This document shows positions 22,707-31,920 of a DNA stretch of 63,660 bases, one piece after another. Source of the DNA: Planctomyces sp. SH-PL62 (GTDB taxonomy: Bacteria > Planctomycetota > Planctomycetia > Planctomycetales > Planctomycetaceae); contig CAMDEA010000025.1 of the NCBI GenBank assembly GCA_945893045.1, forward strand, positions 1-63,660, read 5' to 3'. Under the pieces are notes generated by a model. It did no database searches. It was not told where the DNA came from and worked only from the letters and a program-made list of their open reading frames with translations. A program made the translations under genes and the position numbers. Each line of letters opens with the position of its first letter. Position 1 is the first letter of the stretch.

Positions 22707-25220
22707 ATGACGAATGCTGAGTCCATTCATCCAACTCCGCTTTCCCGTTTGGCGAACCGAGTGCAGATGCTTCTCTCAATTCGCCAGTTTGCCTGGTTGT
22801 CGCTGTGTCTCTGCACGCTCATGCTTGCCAGCTCCGGCTGCACGCGAGCTTGGTGGCGCAAGCAAGCGGACGATGAGGTGCAGGTGACGGTCGCCGAGAA
22901 GAACGGCTACTTCGACAATGGGGAGGTGACTCCGCCGGCCGACTCGCGGCTGTTCGATCCGTTCGATCCCGATTGCGAGCCGCTGCCGCCCGATGACCCG
23001 ACCTCGCATCAGTTGATGCACTGCGTCGATGGGCATCGCGGCTGGAAGCATTGGCATGACAAAGGAGACGCTCCGTTTGTGGATGCTCAGACGTGGCTGT
23101 CTTCGCTGCCGCGAGACGAGAAAGGCGAGGTGGTGCTCGACCTGCCGAATTCCGTGCGTGTCGCTCGCAAGCATTCGCGCGAGTATCAGACGGAGTTGGA
23201 GAATCTCTATTTGTCCGCGCTCGACGTGACGTTCGAGCGGTTTCAATTCGACACGCAGTTCTTCGCGGGAAACGCCACAACGGCCGCGTTTGAAGGCCGC
23301 TTTCAAGACGACAAGACGGCGACAAGTAAGCTTGATGTGAAAAATAGTGTGCGGCTGGAAAAGATGACGGCGACCGGCGGAGAGTTGGTCGTTGGGCTGG
23401 CAAACTCGTTGATGTGGCAATTCTCAGGCGAAGACACCGATACCTTCGGTTCAGTCTTCAATTTCAGTTTGGTTCAACCGCTGCTTCGGTTTGGGGGCCG
23501 CGCGAGAGTGCTCGAACAACTGACGCAAACAGAACGCACGCTGCTTGCGAACGTGCGACAGATGGAGCAATTTCGACAAGGCTTCTACGTGCAGGTCGTC
23601 GCTGGACGAAATCCGGGGGACGGCCCGTCTCGCAGTGGGTTCGTTGGACAAGCGGGATTGGGGTTACTTGCGGGGCTGCCCAGCGGCCGCGCGGGAGCCG
23701 CGCCGATCGGTGGGTTTCTGGGCGTCTTGCAGGAACAACAACTGATTCGCAATCGCACCGCGAACCTCGCCGCCTTGCGAGACAGCGTGACTCAATTGAA
23801 TGCCTTCTTTTTCGCTGGCCGATTGCCGAACCGCTTACAAGTCGATCAGACTCGGCAGGCGTACTACAACGCTCAGAGCAATCTGCTGACGTCACGGGCG
23901 GGATATCAAACTCGGCTCGATCAGTTCAAAATCAGCCTGGGGTTGCCGCCGAGCATCCCACTGCAAGTCGCCGATCCGTTGATTGACCGCTTCAATTTCA
24001 TCGATCCACAACTGACCGAACTCCTGAATCGAGTCAACGACATTCTCGACCCGCTGCTTTCCGAATCGGTCCCCCCCGAACAGATGGGCCTGAGCGATCG
24101 GCATCGGGATTTGTTGGCCTTTGAGGGCCGCATCGTGGAGCAGATGACCTCCTCGCAGGCAGACCTCGAAAAGCTTCTGGCTCTTTGGCCGGAGCGGGCC
24201 AAGCGATTGAATGAACTCCGCGAACAGACCGCGACCTACGGCTACGATGTGGCCACAGAACTCTTTGATGTGGCCTTGATTCGCCGCCGCATTGACGATC
24301 ACGAAGTACGTCTGAAAAAGAACGGCAATGACTTTGAGAAAGTGATGGCCTCGTTCCGAGCGATCACTTCCGACAGCTTGAACAACAAGCCGAAAGAGGG
24401 CCGCAAGGCGTTGCTGGACGCGACCACCGAACTGTCGGGCGTCCTGCTCGACACGATGTTGACTCAAGCGTCCGTGCGATTGGAAGCCGTCGAGTTGGTG
24501 CCCCTCGAAGTCACAGAGACGCAGGCGTTCGAAACTGCCAAGCAGTATCGGCTCGACTGGATGAACGCGCGGGCCAATCTGGTCGATACCTGGCGTCAGA
24601 TCGAGGTCGCTGGCAACAAACTGATGAGCCGTTTGGACCTGAAGGTCAGCGGTGACTTGGGAACTCGCGGCGACAACCCCGCTGAGTTCACCGCGGACAA
24701 AGGCCGGATTCAGATGGGGCTGGAATTTGACTCACCGATCACTCGCTTAGAAGAACGAAACGACTACCGCGAAGCCTTGATCGATTACCAACGGGCACGC
24801 CGCGAGTACATGTTGTTCGAGGACCAGATCAGTCAAAGCCTGCGGAACACATTGCGGATCGTCGACCTGAGTCAGATCAATTTTGAGATTCGTCGCGCGG
24901 CGGTGTTGGTCGCGGTGGCGCAGGTCACGCAGGCCCGACTACGACTGGTGGAACCACCGAAACAGCCGGTGGTTGCGGGCGTCGTTGCCGTGAGTCAGAC
25001 TTCACCGACAGCCGCTCGAGACTTGGTGTCCGCGTTGAACGACTTGCTCGACGCACAGAACGATTTCCTCAATGCATGGGTAGGTTTTGAGGTGCTTCGC
25101 GTGCTGCTCGACTTCGAGATGGGAACGATGCAGTTAAATCAAGAGGGCCTCTGGATCGACCCCGGCCCGATCGCACCGACGTTGCCTGGCCCACCGGCAC
25201 CGGAACCGACTGAGCCCTAA
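22707..25220 (+). CDS. TolC-family outer-membrane efflux lipoprotein
   Basis: An 837-residue outer-membrane factor, much longer than Escherichia coli TolC. A lipoprotein signal ends LMLASSGC; the ATG at 22767 (MLLSIRQFAWL) would give a compact signal and is a credible alternative start. Long alternating helical segments around residues 250-420 (FSLVQPLLRFGG, then NRLQVDQTRQAYYNAQSNLL) and 620-800 (YREALIDYQRARREYMLFED) are typical of TolC coiled coils. The insertion at about 430-600 is unusual. With the HlyD and MacB-like genes downstream it makes a complete tripartite exporter, although a HEPN module on the other strand separates them. The end is proline-rich (LPGPPAPEPTEP). Confidence 0.85.
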   Translation: MTNAESIHPTPLSRLANRVQMLLSIRQFAWLSLCLCTLMLASSGCTRAWWRKQADDEVQVTVAEKNGYFDNGEVTPPADSRLFDPFDPDCEPLPPDDPTSHQLMHCVDGHRGWKHWHDKGDAPFVDAQTWLSSLPRDEKGEVVLDLPNSVRVARKHSREYQTELENLYLSALDVTFERFQFDTQFFAGNATTAAFEGRFQDDKTATSKLDVKNSVRLEKMTATGGELVVGLANSLMWQFSGEDTDTFGSVFNFSLVQPLLRFGGRARVLEQLTQTERTLLANVRQMEQFRQGFYVQVVAGRNPGDGPSRSGFVGQAGLGLLAGLPSGRAGAAPIGGFLGVLQEQQLIRNRTANLAALRDSVTQLNAFFFAGRLPNRLQVDQTRQAYYNAQSNLLTSRAGYQTRLDQFKISLGLPPSIPLQVADPLIDRFNFIDPQLTELLNRVNDILDPLLSESVPPEQMGLSDRHRDLLAFEGRIVEQMTSSQADLEKLLALWPERAKRLNELREQTATYGYDVATELFDVALIRRRIDDHEVRLKKNGNDFEKVMASFRAITSDSLNNKPKEGRKALLDATTELSGVLLDTMLTQASVRLEAVELVPLEVTETQAFETAKQYRLDWMNARANLVDTWRQIEVAGNKLMSRLDLKVSGDLGTRGDNPAEFTADKGRIQMGLEFDSPITRLEERNDYREALIDYQRARREYMLFEDQISQSLRNTLRIVDLSQINFEIRRAAVLVAVAQVTQARLRLVEPPKQPVVAGVVAVSQTSPTAARDLVSALNDLLDAQNDFLNAWVGFEVLRVLLDFEMGTMQLNQEGLWIDPGPIAPTLPGPPAPEPTEP

Positions 25221-25236
25221 CCGGCGGAAGGCATGT

Positions 25237-25683
25237 CTATCTTGGCCGCACTCGCCAAGTTGTTTCGCGGAGGACGTCGCGCTCATAGGTTCTGATGACT
25301 TCGATCGCGGCTTGACGATCGCCGGAACCAAGCGAGTCGATCAAGTGGATTGTCTCCGCGGCGCGAGTGATTACAGACCGAGCGTCCCGTTGAATGACGG
25401 TCTCATGCACATCGTAGTCCGCTCGATTGCGTTGACGCCGCAATTGAACCAGTGTCGATCCCGCGGACTTCAACGCGGCATGTCCCGAGTTTTCCATCCG
25501 TCGCCAGAAGAAGGCGTGAGCGGCATCCGAACGTGGAACATCAAATCCCAGAGCTTGAAAAAATTCGCGAGCGTGATGAAAGGCCGAGTAATACGCGCGG
25601 CTAACCGCCGCTCGCCAATCCGCCTCGCAAGTGCCGCGTGCCAACCGTTCGGAAAGCAACAGCAATTCACGGCTATCAATCAT
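25237..25683 (-). CDS. HEPN domain-containing protein
   Basis: A 148-residue all-helical protein of the HEPN superfamily: WRAAVSRAYYSAFHHAREFF and LVQLRRQRNRADYDVHETV. RADYDVH fits the R-x4-6-H motif of HEPN ribonucleases, which in toxin-antitoxin and defence systems cut RNA. The start MIDSRELLLL overlaps the stop of the upstream 106-residue gene in an ATGA, so the two are translationally coupled, upstream partner first, as many antitoxin-toxin pairs are. The usual partner would be a MNT nucleotidyltransferase; the partner here is not one. The module is antisense to, and lies between, the TolC and HlyD genes. Confidence 0.78.
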   Translation of the reverse strand: MIDSRELLLLSERLARGTCEADWRAAVSRAYYSAFHHAREFFQALGFDVPRSDAAHAFFWRRMENSGHAALKSAGSTLVQLRRQRNRADYDVHETVIQRDARSVITRAAETIHLIDSLGSGDRQAAIEVIRTYERDVLRETTWRVRPR

Positions 25684-26000
25684 GGCCGCCAGTCCGTGTC
25701 GAGCAGGAACGCACCCGCCAATGGAGCCGAGCAGCAATCAAAGAGTCGCCGGTGCCAATTGGACGAGGCACGTACCAATTCGTGCGGATCGTCGATGTCA
25801 TGGCGGACCACAACCGCGAGGAAAACGTCCCCTTCTATCTCATGATCTTGATAGACTTCGACCTCCAAACGGGACTCGGGGAAGACTGACCGAGTCATCT
25901 CCAAGACCAGCGGCAATTGAGCCGTGACTCCCAGCTTCGCCGCCAACTCGATGACAGCGGCGGGCAATTCAATGTCAGCGGAAATTATTGATGTGGGCAT
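25680..26000 (-). CDS. Small protein coupled to the HEPN gene, possible antitoxin
   Basis: A 106-residue protein starting five bases after GGAGG. It begins MPTSIISADIELPAAVIELA and contains LEVEVYQDHEIEGDVFLAVV, a mixed alpha/beta pattern without a DNA-binding motif that I can name and without nucleotidyltransferase residues. It overlaps the HEPN start by four bases. Position suggests a cognate antitoxin or inhibitor, but this is inferred only from gene arrangement. I do not recognise the family. Confidence 0.7.
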   Translation of the reverse strand: MPTSIISADIELPAAVIELAAKLGVTAQLPLVLEMTRSVFPESRLEVEVYQDHEIEGDVFLAVVVRHDIDDPHELVRASSNWHRRLFDCCSAPLAGAFLLDTDWRP

Positions 26001-26305
26001 CGCTACCTCCGGGCGGAACGTCAATTAACGCGATCAGTGCGGTGACATAACAGACTTCGCCAAAACGCGACAGGCGATTCTCTGACGAAGCCATTACGAC
26101 CGGCACGACTTGGCGGACTTTTCCCGATCCGTTGGAATTCACTGGGCTGACAAGCAGTTCCGGCTGAAGTATCCTACGCCGCCGATGACGATAATCATCA
26201 GGCCCTCCAGATTGGTTCCCTCCTCAGTGCCCTGCCAGATGGCTCGCGACAAGCGGGCTTCTTCCTGAAACCGCCGGCTCCTGCCGGTCCTGCCCACTCA
26301 AAATC
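26001..26305. other. Divergent intergenic region
   Basis: About 305 bases between the HEPN-module start and the HlyD start, which point away from each other. Promoters for both are expected here; I see no gene and no obvious repeat. Confidence 0.4.
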
Positions 26306-27898
26306 ATGCGACGTCTTCCCGCTGAATCGAGCGCAACGATTCGCGTTGTAGCCGGTCTCCTGACCGAGCCACGTCGCCCGGCCGAAGGTCTTCCGCAACA
26401 TCGCCGTGGTTCAACGCTGTGGACGACTGCGATCGCCTTGGTCGTGATCAGTGTTCCGTTGGCGGCGTGGAAGTTTCTGCCCGACTTCTTCCACCGCGAG
26501 GCGGCCCCGAACGTCCTGACTGCCGAAGTCACGCTCGGCCCGTTCATCAATCGCGTGCTGGAGCAGGGCGAAATCGAAAGCTCCAGCAGCATCGAGGTCC
26601 GGTGCGAGGTGCGGTCGCGGGCTTCCAGCGGCACGAACATTTTGGAGATCGTTCCGGAGGGGACTCGCGTCAAAGCGGGTGACTTCCTGGTGAAGTTGGA
26701 TGATGCGGCGTTGCAAACGGAATTGGTTCAGCAACAGATCACATGCAGTGGCAGCGAATCCCAAGCGATCGAAGCCGAAGCGGCCATGCAGTCGGCCGGC
26801 TTGGCTTTGAACGAGTACGAAGAGGGCACCTTCCGCGAACAGCAAGAGACGATGGAAAGCGCGCTCGTGGTCGCCCGCGAAAACCAACGCCGTGCGGAAG
26901 AGTATCTCGCCTACAGCCTGAAGCTGGCCGAACGCGGTTATGTGTCTCAGGTCCAGCTTGATGCGGATCGGTTCGCCGTGGAGAAGGCGAGCATTGAATT
27001 GGGAGTCGCCAAGACGAAGAAAGATGTCCTAGAGAAGTTCTCGAAGAGAAAGATGCTCACGCAATTGAACGCCGACATTCGGACGACGCGCGCGAAACAG
27101 GATGCTCGCGAGAAGACGTGGCAACTCGATAAGCAGCGGCTCAAAGAAATCGAAGAGCAAATTGCGAAGTGCATCATCCGCGCACCGTCCGACGGCCAAG
27201 TCGTCTATGCCAACGACGCCAATCGCGGCAAGACCACGGGAGAACTGCTGATCGCCGAAGGTATGCCAGTGCGCGAACGGCAGATTCTCATTCGTTTGCC
27301 CGACCCGACCCGCATGCGTGTCCTGGCGAAGGTGCATGAGTCACGCATCAGTCAGGTTCGCAAAGGCCTGACCGCGGAGGTCACCACCGACGCGCTGCCC
27401 GATCATCCACTCACCGGCACCGTCGCGATGGTCAGCGAGTATCCGATTCCCAGCGGCAACGTCTACACGTCGCACATCAAGGAATACGCGGTCGAGATTG
27501 AAATTCACAACCCGCCCAAAGAATTGCGGCCGGGAATGTCGGCTCAGGTTGACGTGCTCGTGGAGCAACTGGATTCGCAACTGCAAATCCCGATCGACGC
27601 GGCAATCGCTCGCGGAGAGAAGTTCTTCGTCGCGGTCCCGCACGAGGACGGCAAGTTTGAAACTCGCGAGATCAAAGTCGGCAGCGCCAATGACGCGATC
27701 ATCACCATTCGCGAAGGGTTGGAAGTCGGCGAAAAGGTGATCCTCAACCATTCGGAGATCAAAGACCGACTCAACCTGCCGGAGTTGAAACTGACGATCC
27801 CGCCTGCCGCACAACCGGTCGCGACAAATCCGGACGCCACGAAGACAGACACGGCAAACGTCAAGCCGGCCATCAATAACGCCGCCAAGAAGTCGTAG
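26306..27898 (+). CDS. HlyD-type periplasmic adaptor of an ABC efflux pump
   Basis: A 530-residue membrane-fusion protein. One N-terminal helix (TLWTTAIALVVISVPLAAW) anchors it. A lipoyl-like half (SSSIEVRCEVRSR, VPEGTRVKAGDFLVKLDD) is followed by a long hairpin (about 150-285), then the second half (CIIRAPSDGQVVYAND) and beta-barrel and proximal domains (GMSAQVDVLVEQLDSQLQIP, VILNHSEIKDRL). It links the MacB-like transporter, whose gene follows, to the TolC-like channel encoded upstream. The C-terminal tail is rich in Ala, Thr and Asn. Substrate unknown. Confidence 0.88.
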   Translation: MRRLPAESSATIRVVAGLLTEPRRPAEGLPQHRRGSTLWTTAIALVVISVPLAAWKFLPDFFHREAAPNVLTAEVTLGPFINRVLEQGEIESSSSIEVRCEVRSRASSGTNILEIVPEGTRVKAGDFLVKLDDAALQTELVQQQITCSGSESQAIEAEAAMQSAGLALNEYEEGTFREQQETMESALVVARENQRRAEEYLAYSLKLAERGYVSQVQLDADRFAVEKASIELGVAKTKKDVLEKFSKRKMLTQLNADIRTTRAKQDAREKTWQLDKQRLKEIEEQIAKCIIRAPSDGQVVYANDANRGKTTGELLIAEGMPVRERQILIRLPDPTRMRVLAKVHESRISQVRKGLTAEVTTDALPDHPLTGTVAMVSEYPIPSGNVYTSHIKEYAVEIEIHNPPKELRPGMSAQVDVLVEQLDSQLQIPIDAAIARGEKFFVAVPHEDGKFETREIKVGSANDAIITIREGLEVGEKVILNHSEIKDRLNLPELKLTIPPAAQPVATNPDATKTDTANVKPAINNAAKKS

Positions 27899-27919
27899 GA
27901 CGGGCGTGCCTGTTTGTCG

Positions 27920-27964
27920 GTTGGGATTCGATCCCGACCGATCGGGTCGGGACGGAGTCCCAAC
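27920..27964. repeat. Palindrome in the leader of the MacB-like gene
   Basis: GTTGGGA at 27920-27926 pairs with TCCCAAC at 27958-27964, and inside them TCCCGACC (27932-27939) pairs with GGTCGGGA (27945-27952). It lies between the HlyD stop and the MacB-like start, inside a presumed operon, so it is unlikely to be a full terminator. Confidence 0.5.
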
Positions 27965-28012
27965 CTACTTGGATTCGTCTGCTCCGAATGCTTCTCCAGG
28001 ACACCCGCCCTT

Positions 28013-30196
28013 ATGAGTGCCACGCTGACGAAGCCCGCAGGCTCTGAGAAGGCGACTCCGCAATCGGCATTGCCTTCCGCGCTGCGGCTGAATCAGCTTT
28101 GCAAAGACTACTACCTCGGCGGCGAGACGGTGCGAGTGCTGCGAGCCATCACCTTCGATGTTCCTGAAGGGGACTACGTGGCGATCATGGGGCCGTCCGG
28201 ATCGGGTAAGAGCACGCTGCTGAATTTGCTCGGTTGTCTCGACCAGCCGACCGGCGGCGACTACCTGATCGGCGATCAGAACGTCGCCCAACTGAGTGAC
28301 GACGAACTCTCCGCGATCCGAGCGGAACGGATCGGCTTTGTCTTTCAGGCGTACAACCTGATTCAACAACTCTCGGTGCTGGAGAACATCGAAGCCCCGT
28401 TGGCCTACCGCGGCCAGGTCACGGCTGAGGATCGCCACCACTGCCGCGAGTTGGCCAAGACAGTGGGGCTTGAGGACCGGATCGGCCATCGGCCGCCACA
28501 ACTTTCCGGCGGGCAACAACAGCGGGCGGGCATCGCACGCAGCTTGGTCAATCACCCGCGATTTATTCTGGCGGACGAAGCCACCGGCAACCTCGACTCC
28601 GTGACGACGGGCGAAATCCTCAATCTGTTTGACAAGCTCAATGAGTCGGGCACCACGATCGTGATGGTGACTCACGAAGACGACGTGGCCCGCCGTGCTC
28701 GCCGAATCATTCGCCTTCGCGACGGCGTGATCGAGTCCGACACGCGCGTCAAAGCCCCCTGTAGCCCAGGCCCTTGTGGCCTGGATGATTCTCGGATTCC
28801 AACGAATCAACCAAGCCACAAGGGCACGGACGACAGTCAGCCGGGAAGAAATCGCCGTGATGTCCGCAAGCGTCGATCGGGATATCGCACGCTCCTCTTC
28901 CGGCTGCGAGACATCCGCGTCGGCATCAAGAGCCTGCTGCTGCACCCGCTCCGTTCGCTGCTGACGGTGCTGGGCATCTTCATCGGCGTGGCCAGCGTCA
29001 TCTGGCTGCTGGCCATCGGCGAAGGGATCGCCGCCAAAGCACAGCAGCAGATCGCGGAACTCGGTGCGAAGAACATCCTGGTCACCACGACTCGCCCACC
29101 GAACGAACAGACGAAAGGACGTGTCTATACCTACGGTCTGACCGAAGAAGACAACCATGTCCTGGCGGCGATACCGTCGGTTGAAGCAGTCGTCTCGTTC
29201 GCACGCCGTAACGGAGTGGAGTTCCGCCATCTCGGCCACTTGTCACGCGGCGAGATCAACGCTTGCACGCCGGAGTATCGCGAACTGTTTCAACTGCGAC
29301 TCACCCGCGGCCGATTCATCACCGACGCCGACAACGCCACAAAAGCCAAGGTCTGCGTGTTGGCGCAAGAAGTCGCGCAGCAACTCTTCAAGCACGAAGA
29401 TCCACTCGGCAAGTCAGTCCGAGTCCTGGCAGACTTCTATCGCGTGGTCGGCGTCGTCGCGCCACGTTCCGAGATCGACAACGTGAAGGGGAAGGTCAAA
29501 AGCCAAGACTTCTCGGACAACCTCTACATGCCGCTGGAATCATTCTTCGTGCGCTATCCCGACTACGCCATGACCGGCAACAACGGCGGGCGGGCTTTGT
29601 CTCAGATCACGCTGAAGCTGAAGGACCAAAACGCCGCCGTCGCCACCGGCGAGGCCGTACGTGCGGCGTTGGAGCGGACGCACGCCTACGAGGACTATCA
29701 AATCACCGTGCCGATGGAGTTGCTGGAGCAAGCTCGCAACACACGGCTGATGTTCATGGCGATGATGGGCCTGATCGCCGCGATCTCGCTGGTCGTCGGC
29801 GGCATCGGCATCATGAACATCATGCTGGCCACCGTCACCGAACGGACACGCGAGATCGGCATTCGCCGGGCGCTCGGAGCACGCCGCCGCGACATCACTC
29901 GGCAGTTCATCATCGAGACGATCTTGCTGTCCGTCTGCGGCGGAGCCACCGGCATTGCCGGAGGCTTTGCCTGCCAACCGTTCGTCGATGGCTTGCGCTG
30001 GTGCGTCACGCAACTCTTCCCAGACGTCATGAAGTCGCTCCCCGAAACCGTGCGAACGGTCGAACCGATCGTGCTGACGTGGTCGATTCCGGTGGCGTTC
30101 GGCATCTCGGTCGCGGTGGGCGTGATCTTCGGCCTGTACCCCGCTCGTCGCGCCGCGGCAATGAACCCGATCGACGCGCTGCGGCACGTCGCGTGA
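28013..30196 (+). CDS. MacB-like ABC transporter (ATPase-permease fusion)
   Basis: A 727-residue protein. The ATPase half (about 20-245) has Walker A GPSGSGKST, signature LSGGQQQRAGIARSLV, Walker B FILADEATGN and the H-loop MVTHED. The permease half (about 300-727) begins VGIKSLLLHPLRSLLTVLG and has the large periplasmic domain and three C-terminal helices of MacB (MGLIAAISLVVGGIGIMNIM). With the TolC- and HlyD-like genes it makes a mechanotransmission-type exporter. The start MSATLTKPAG was preferred over an ATG 33 codons upstream that falls within a palindrome. The linker between the halves is encoded by another palindromic element. Substrate is not predictable. Confidence 0.9.
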   Translation: MSATLTKPAGSEKATPQSALPSALRLNQLCKDYYLGGETVRVLRAITFDVPEGDYVAIMGPSGSGKSTLLNLLGCLDQPTGGDYLIGDQNVAQLSDDELSAIRAERIGFVFQAYNLIQQLSVLENIEAPLAYRGQVTAEDRHHCRELAKTVGLEDRIGHRPPQLSGGQQQRAGIARSLVNHPRFILADEATGNLDSVTTGEILNLFDKLNESGTTIVMVTHEDDVARRARRIIRLRDGVIESDTRVKAPCSPGPCGLDDSRIPTNQPSHKGTDDSQPGRNRRDVRKRRSGYRTLLFRLRDIRVGIKSLLLHPLRSLLTVLGIFIGVASVIWLLAIGEGIAAKAQQQIAELGAKNILVTTTRPPNEQTKGRVYTYGLTEEDNHVLAAIPSVEAVVSFARRNGVEFRHLGHLSRGEINACTPEYRELFQLRLTRGRFITDADNATKAKVCVLAQEVAQQLFKHEDPLGKSVRVLADFYRVVGVVAPRSEIDNVKGKVKSQDFSDNLYMPLESFFVRYPDYAMTGNNGGRALSQITLKLKDQNAAVATGEAVRAALERTHAYEDYQITVPMELLEQARNTRLMFMAMMGLIAAISLVVGGIGIMNIMLATVTERTREIGIRRALGARRRDITRQFIIETILLSVCGGATGIAGGFACQPFVDGLRWCVTQLFPDVMKSLPETVRTVEPIVLTWSIPVAFGISVAVGVIFGLYPARRAAAMNPIDALRHVA
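28761..28825. repeat. Palindromic element in frame in the MacB-like linker
   Basis: Beginning GTAGCCC, positions 28770-28784 (GCCCTTGTGGCCTGG) pair with 28811-28825 with one mismatch. A tighter hairpin CCAGGC/GCCTGG lies within the left part. It is translated as roughly CSPGPCGLDDSRIPTNQPSH, a low-complexity linker between ATPase and permease, and keeps the frame. Confidence 0.65.
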
Positions 30197-30284
30197 TTGT
30201 CCCCGACACGAATGCACGAGCCGCGTTGACTCAAGGAGATTCTGTCAGTCCAATGTCACACGACGCATCGGACATTGCCGATGA

Positions 30285-31802
30285 ATGAATGACCCACCTG
30301 CTTTGACACGCCCCGCATCCCGCCACTTTCGGTCACTTGCTCACAGAGACCGCCGCATGGTTTTGTCACATTCAGCGAAGACTCAACCTCCCTGCGATCC
30401 GGCTCGCCGCCGGTTGTTGCAGTCGGTGTCGGCCGGAGTCATGGGATTCGGATTGAGCGACTGGCTGGCTCTGGATTCCGTGTCCCAAGCGAGCAACGCG
30501 GCGCGGCACGCCAAGCAAGTCTTGGTCGTCTATGAAGAAGGTGGAATTTCGCAAATGGACTCGTGGGATCCGAAGCCGGAGGCTCCGGTGGCTCACCGAT
30601 CTCCGTTTGGACCGATCTCGACCAACGTGCCCGGCATTCAGTTTTCGTCGCTGATGCCGATGATTGCTCAGCAGGCGGACTTGCTGTCCGTGGTTCGCTC
30701 GATGACGACCACCAAAGTCGCGGGACACATGGAAGGCTGCCAGGAATTCTTCAAAGGCTATCGCTTCGAGCAGGCGAAAGGTTTTCCAGACATCGGCTCC
30801 GTCGTGAGCGAAATGCTCGGCACCGATTGTCCGCAACTGCCCGGCTACATCTTCTGTCCCGGCGCGAATATGCCGAACCACATCTCCACGACCGGCTTCC
30901 TGTCGCCCAGTCGCTCGCCGTGGAAGCTGGGCACGAAGAGTCTCGGCGAAAATGTTTCCGCCCCCGACTGGAACGTCCGCGCCGTGCAGCCGCTGGCTGA
31001 TCTCAGCCGTCAGCGATTTGATTCGCGGCGGCAGTTGCTCGACGGACTCGATCAAACGACGCTCGCGCGAGCCGACTCCGCGCAGTTGTTGCGCCGCTCG
31101 TACGAGAATGCGTTCGACTTGTTGACCAGTGCGCGAGTGCAATCGGCGTTCGATCTCGCGACCGAGAATGATTGCACACGCGACCGCTACGGACGCGATC
31201 ATCGAGGCTGCTGCTATCTGCTCGGCCGCAAGTTGATCGAGGCCGGCGTCCGGTTCGTAACGGTCACGGTCATTCAACCACAGGCGCATGTGAACCGTCC
31301 GGGCTACGGCGAGCCCAACGGCGTCTTCCTGAATTGGGATCATCACGAAGGGATTTACAACAACGGGCCGTGCGGCGGTCCTCAGGCGATGAGCAACTCC
31401 GAACGCTATGGCCTGCCGCATCCGGTGATGATGCCCAGCCTCGATCGCTCATTCAGCGCGTTGCTGGCCGATCTGCGCGAACGCAGATTACTCGACGAAA
31501 CATTGGTCTGTTTCATCACCGAGATGGGCCGTACGCCGCACATCAACAAGTGGGCCGGCCGCGATCATTGGGCACGAGCCATGTCGATCGCCTTCGCCGG
31601 AGCCGGCGTGCGCGGCGGACAAGTCATCGGAGCTACCAACCTCGACGGCGGCGATGTCATCGACCGTCGCTACACACCGTATGACTACGCCGAAACGATT
31701 TATCGCAAGCTCGGCATCGACACCGACCAACGCCTCCACAAAGCCGACGGCCTGCCGGTGGAATTCACCGACGGCGGCCAACCGATTCGCGAGCTATTTT
31801 GA
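30285..31802 (+). CDS. DUF1501 domain-containing protein
   Basis: A 505-residue DUF1501 paralogue. The N-terminus has an arginine-rich export signal (PARRRLLQSVSAGVMGFGL). The first ATG gives a 24-residue extension with no ribosome site; MVLSHSAKTQ at 30357 is an alternative start. Landmarks are VYEEGGISQMDSWDPKPEAP, RSMTTTKVAGHMEG, ITEMGRTPHIN and RDHWARAMS. GGISQMDSWDPKP departs from the GGPSHxDxxDLKP of the other copies, so this is the most divergent of the five. It is followed by a second DUF1501 gene on the same strand across a palindrome. Confidence 0.9.
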   Translation: MNDPPALTRPASRHFRSLAHRDRRMVLSHSAKTQPPCDPARRRLLQSVSAGVMGFGLSDWLALDSVSQASNAARHAKQVLVVYEEGGISQMDSWDPKPEAPVAHRSPFGPISTNVPGIQFSSLMPMIAQQADLLSVVRSMTTTKVAGHMEGCQEFFKGYRFEQAKGFPDIGSVVSEMLGTDCPQLPGYIFCPGANMPNHISTTGFLSPSRSPWKLGTKSLGENVSAPDWNVRAVQPLADLSRQRFDSRRQLLDGLDQTTLARADSAQLLRRSYENAFDLLTSARVQSAFDLATENDCTRDRYGRDHRGCCYLLGRKLIEAGVRFVTVTVIQPQAHVNRPGYGEPNGVFLNWDHHEGIYNNGPCGGPQAMSNSERYGLPHPVMMPSLDRSFSALLADLRERRLLDETLVCFITEMGRTPHINKWAGRDHWARAMSIAFAGAGVRGGQVIGATNLDGGDVIDRRYTPYDYAETIYRKLGIDTDQRLHKADGLPVEFTDGGQPIRELF

Positions 31803-31808
31803 TTTCAT

Positions 31809-31900
31809 GTAACCCGAAGCGTCAGCGAGGGCGAACGCTTGATAACGCGATGAATTGAGTGTCTTGCGAAACGTCCGCCCTCGCTGACGCTTCGGGTTAC
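31809..31900. repeat. GTAACCC palindrome between two DUF1501 genes
   Basis: Arms 31809-31837 and 31872-31900 are inverted repeats of 29 bases with one mismatch, beginning GTAACCCGAAGCGTCAGCG, with a 34-base loop. The left arm starts seven bases after a stop codon and the right arm ends 20 bases before the next start. Confidence 0.6.
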
Positions 31901-31920
31901 AAAAGTTACAGGAAACCACG

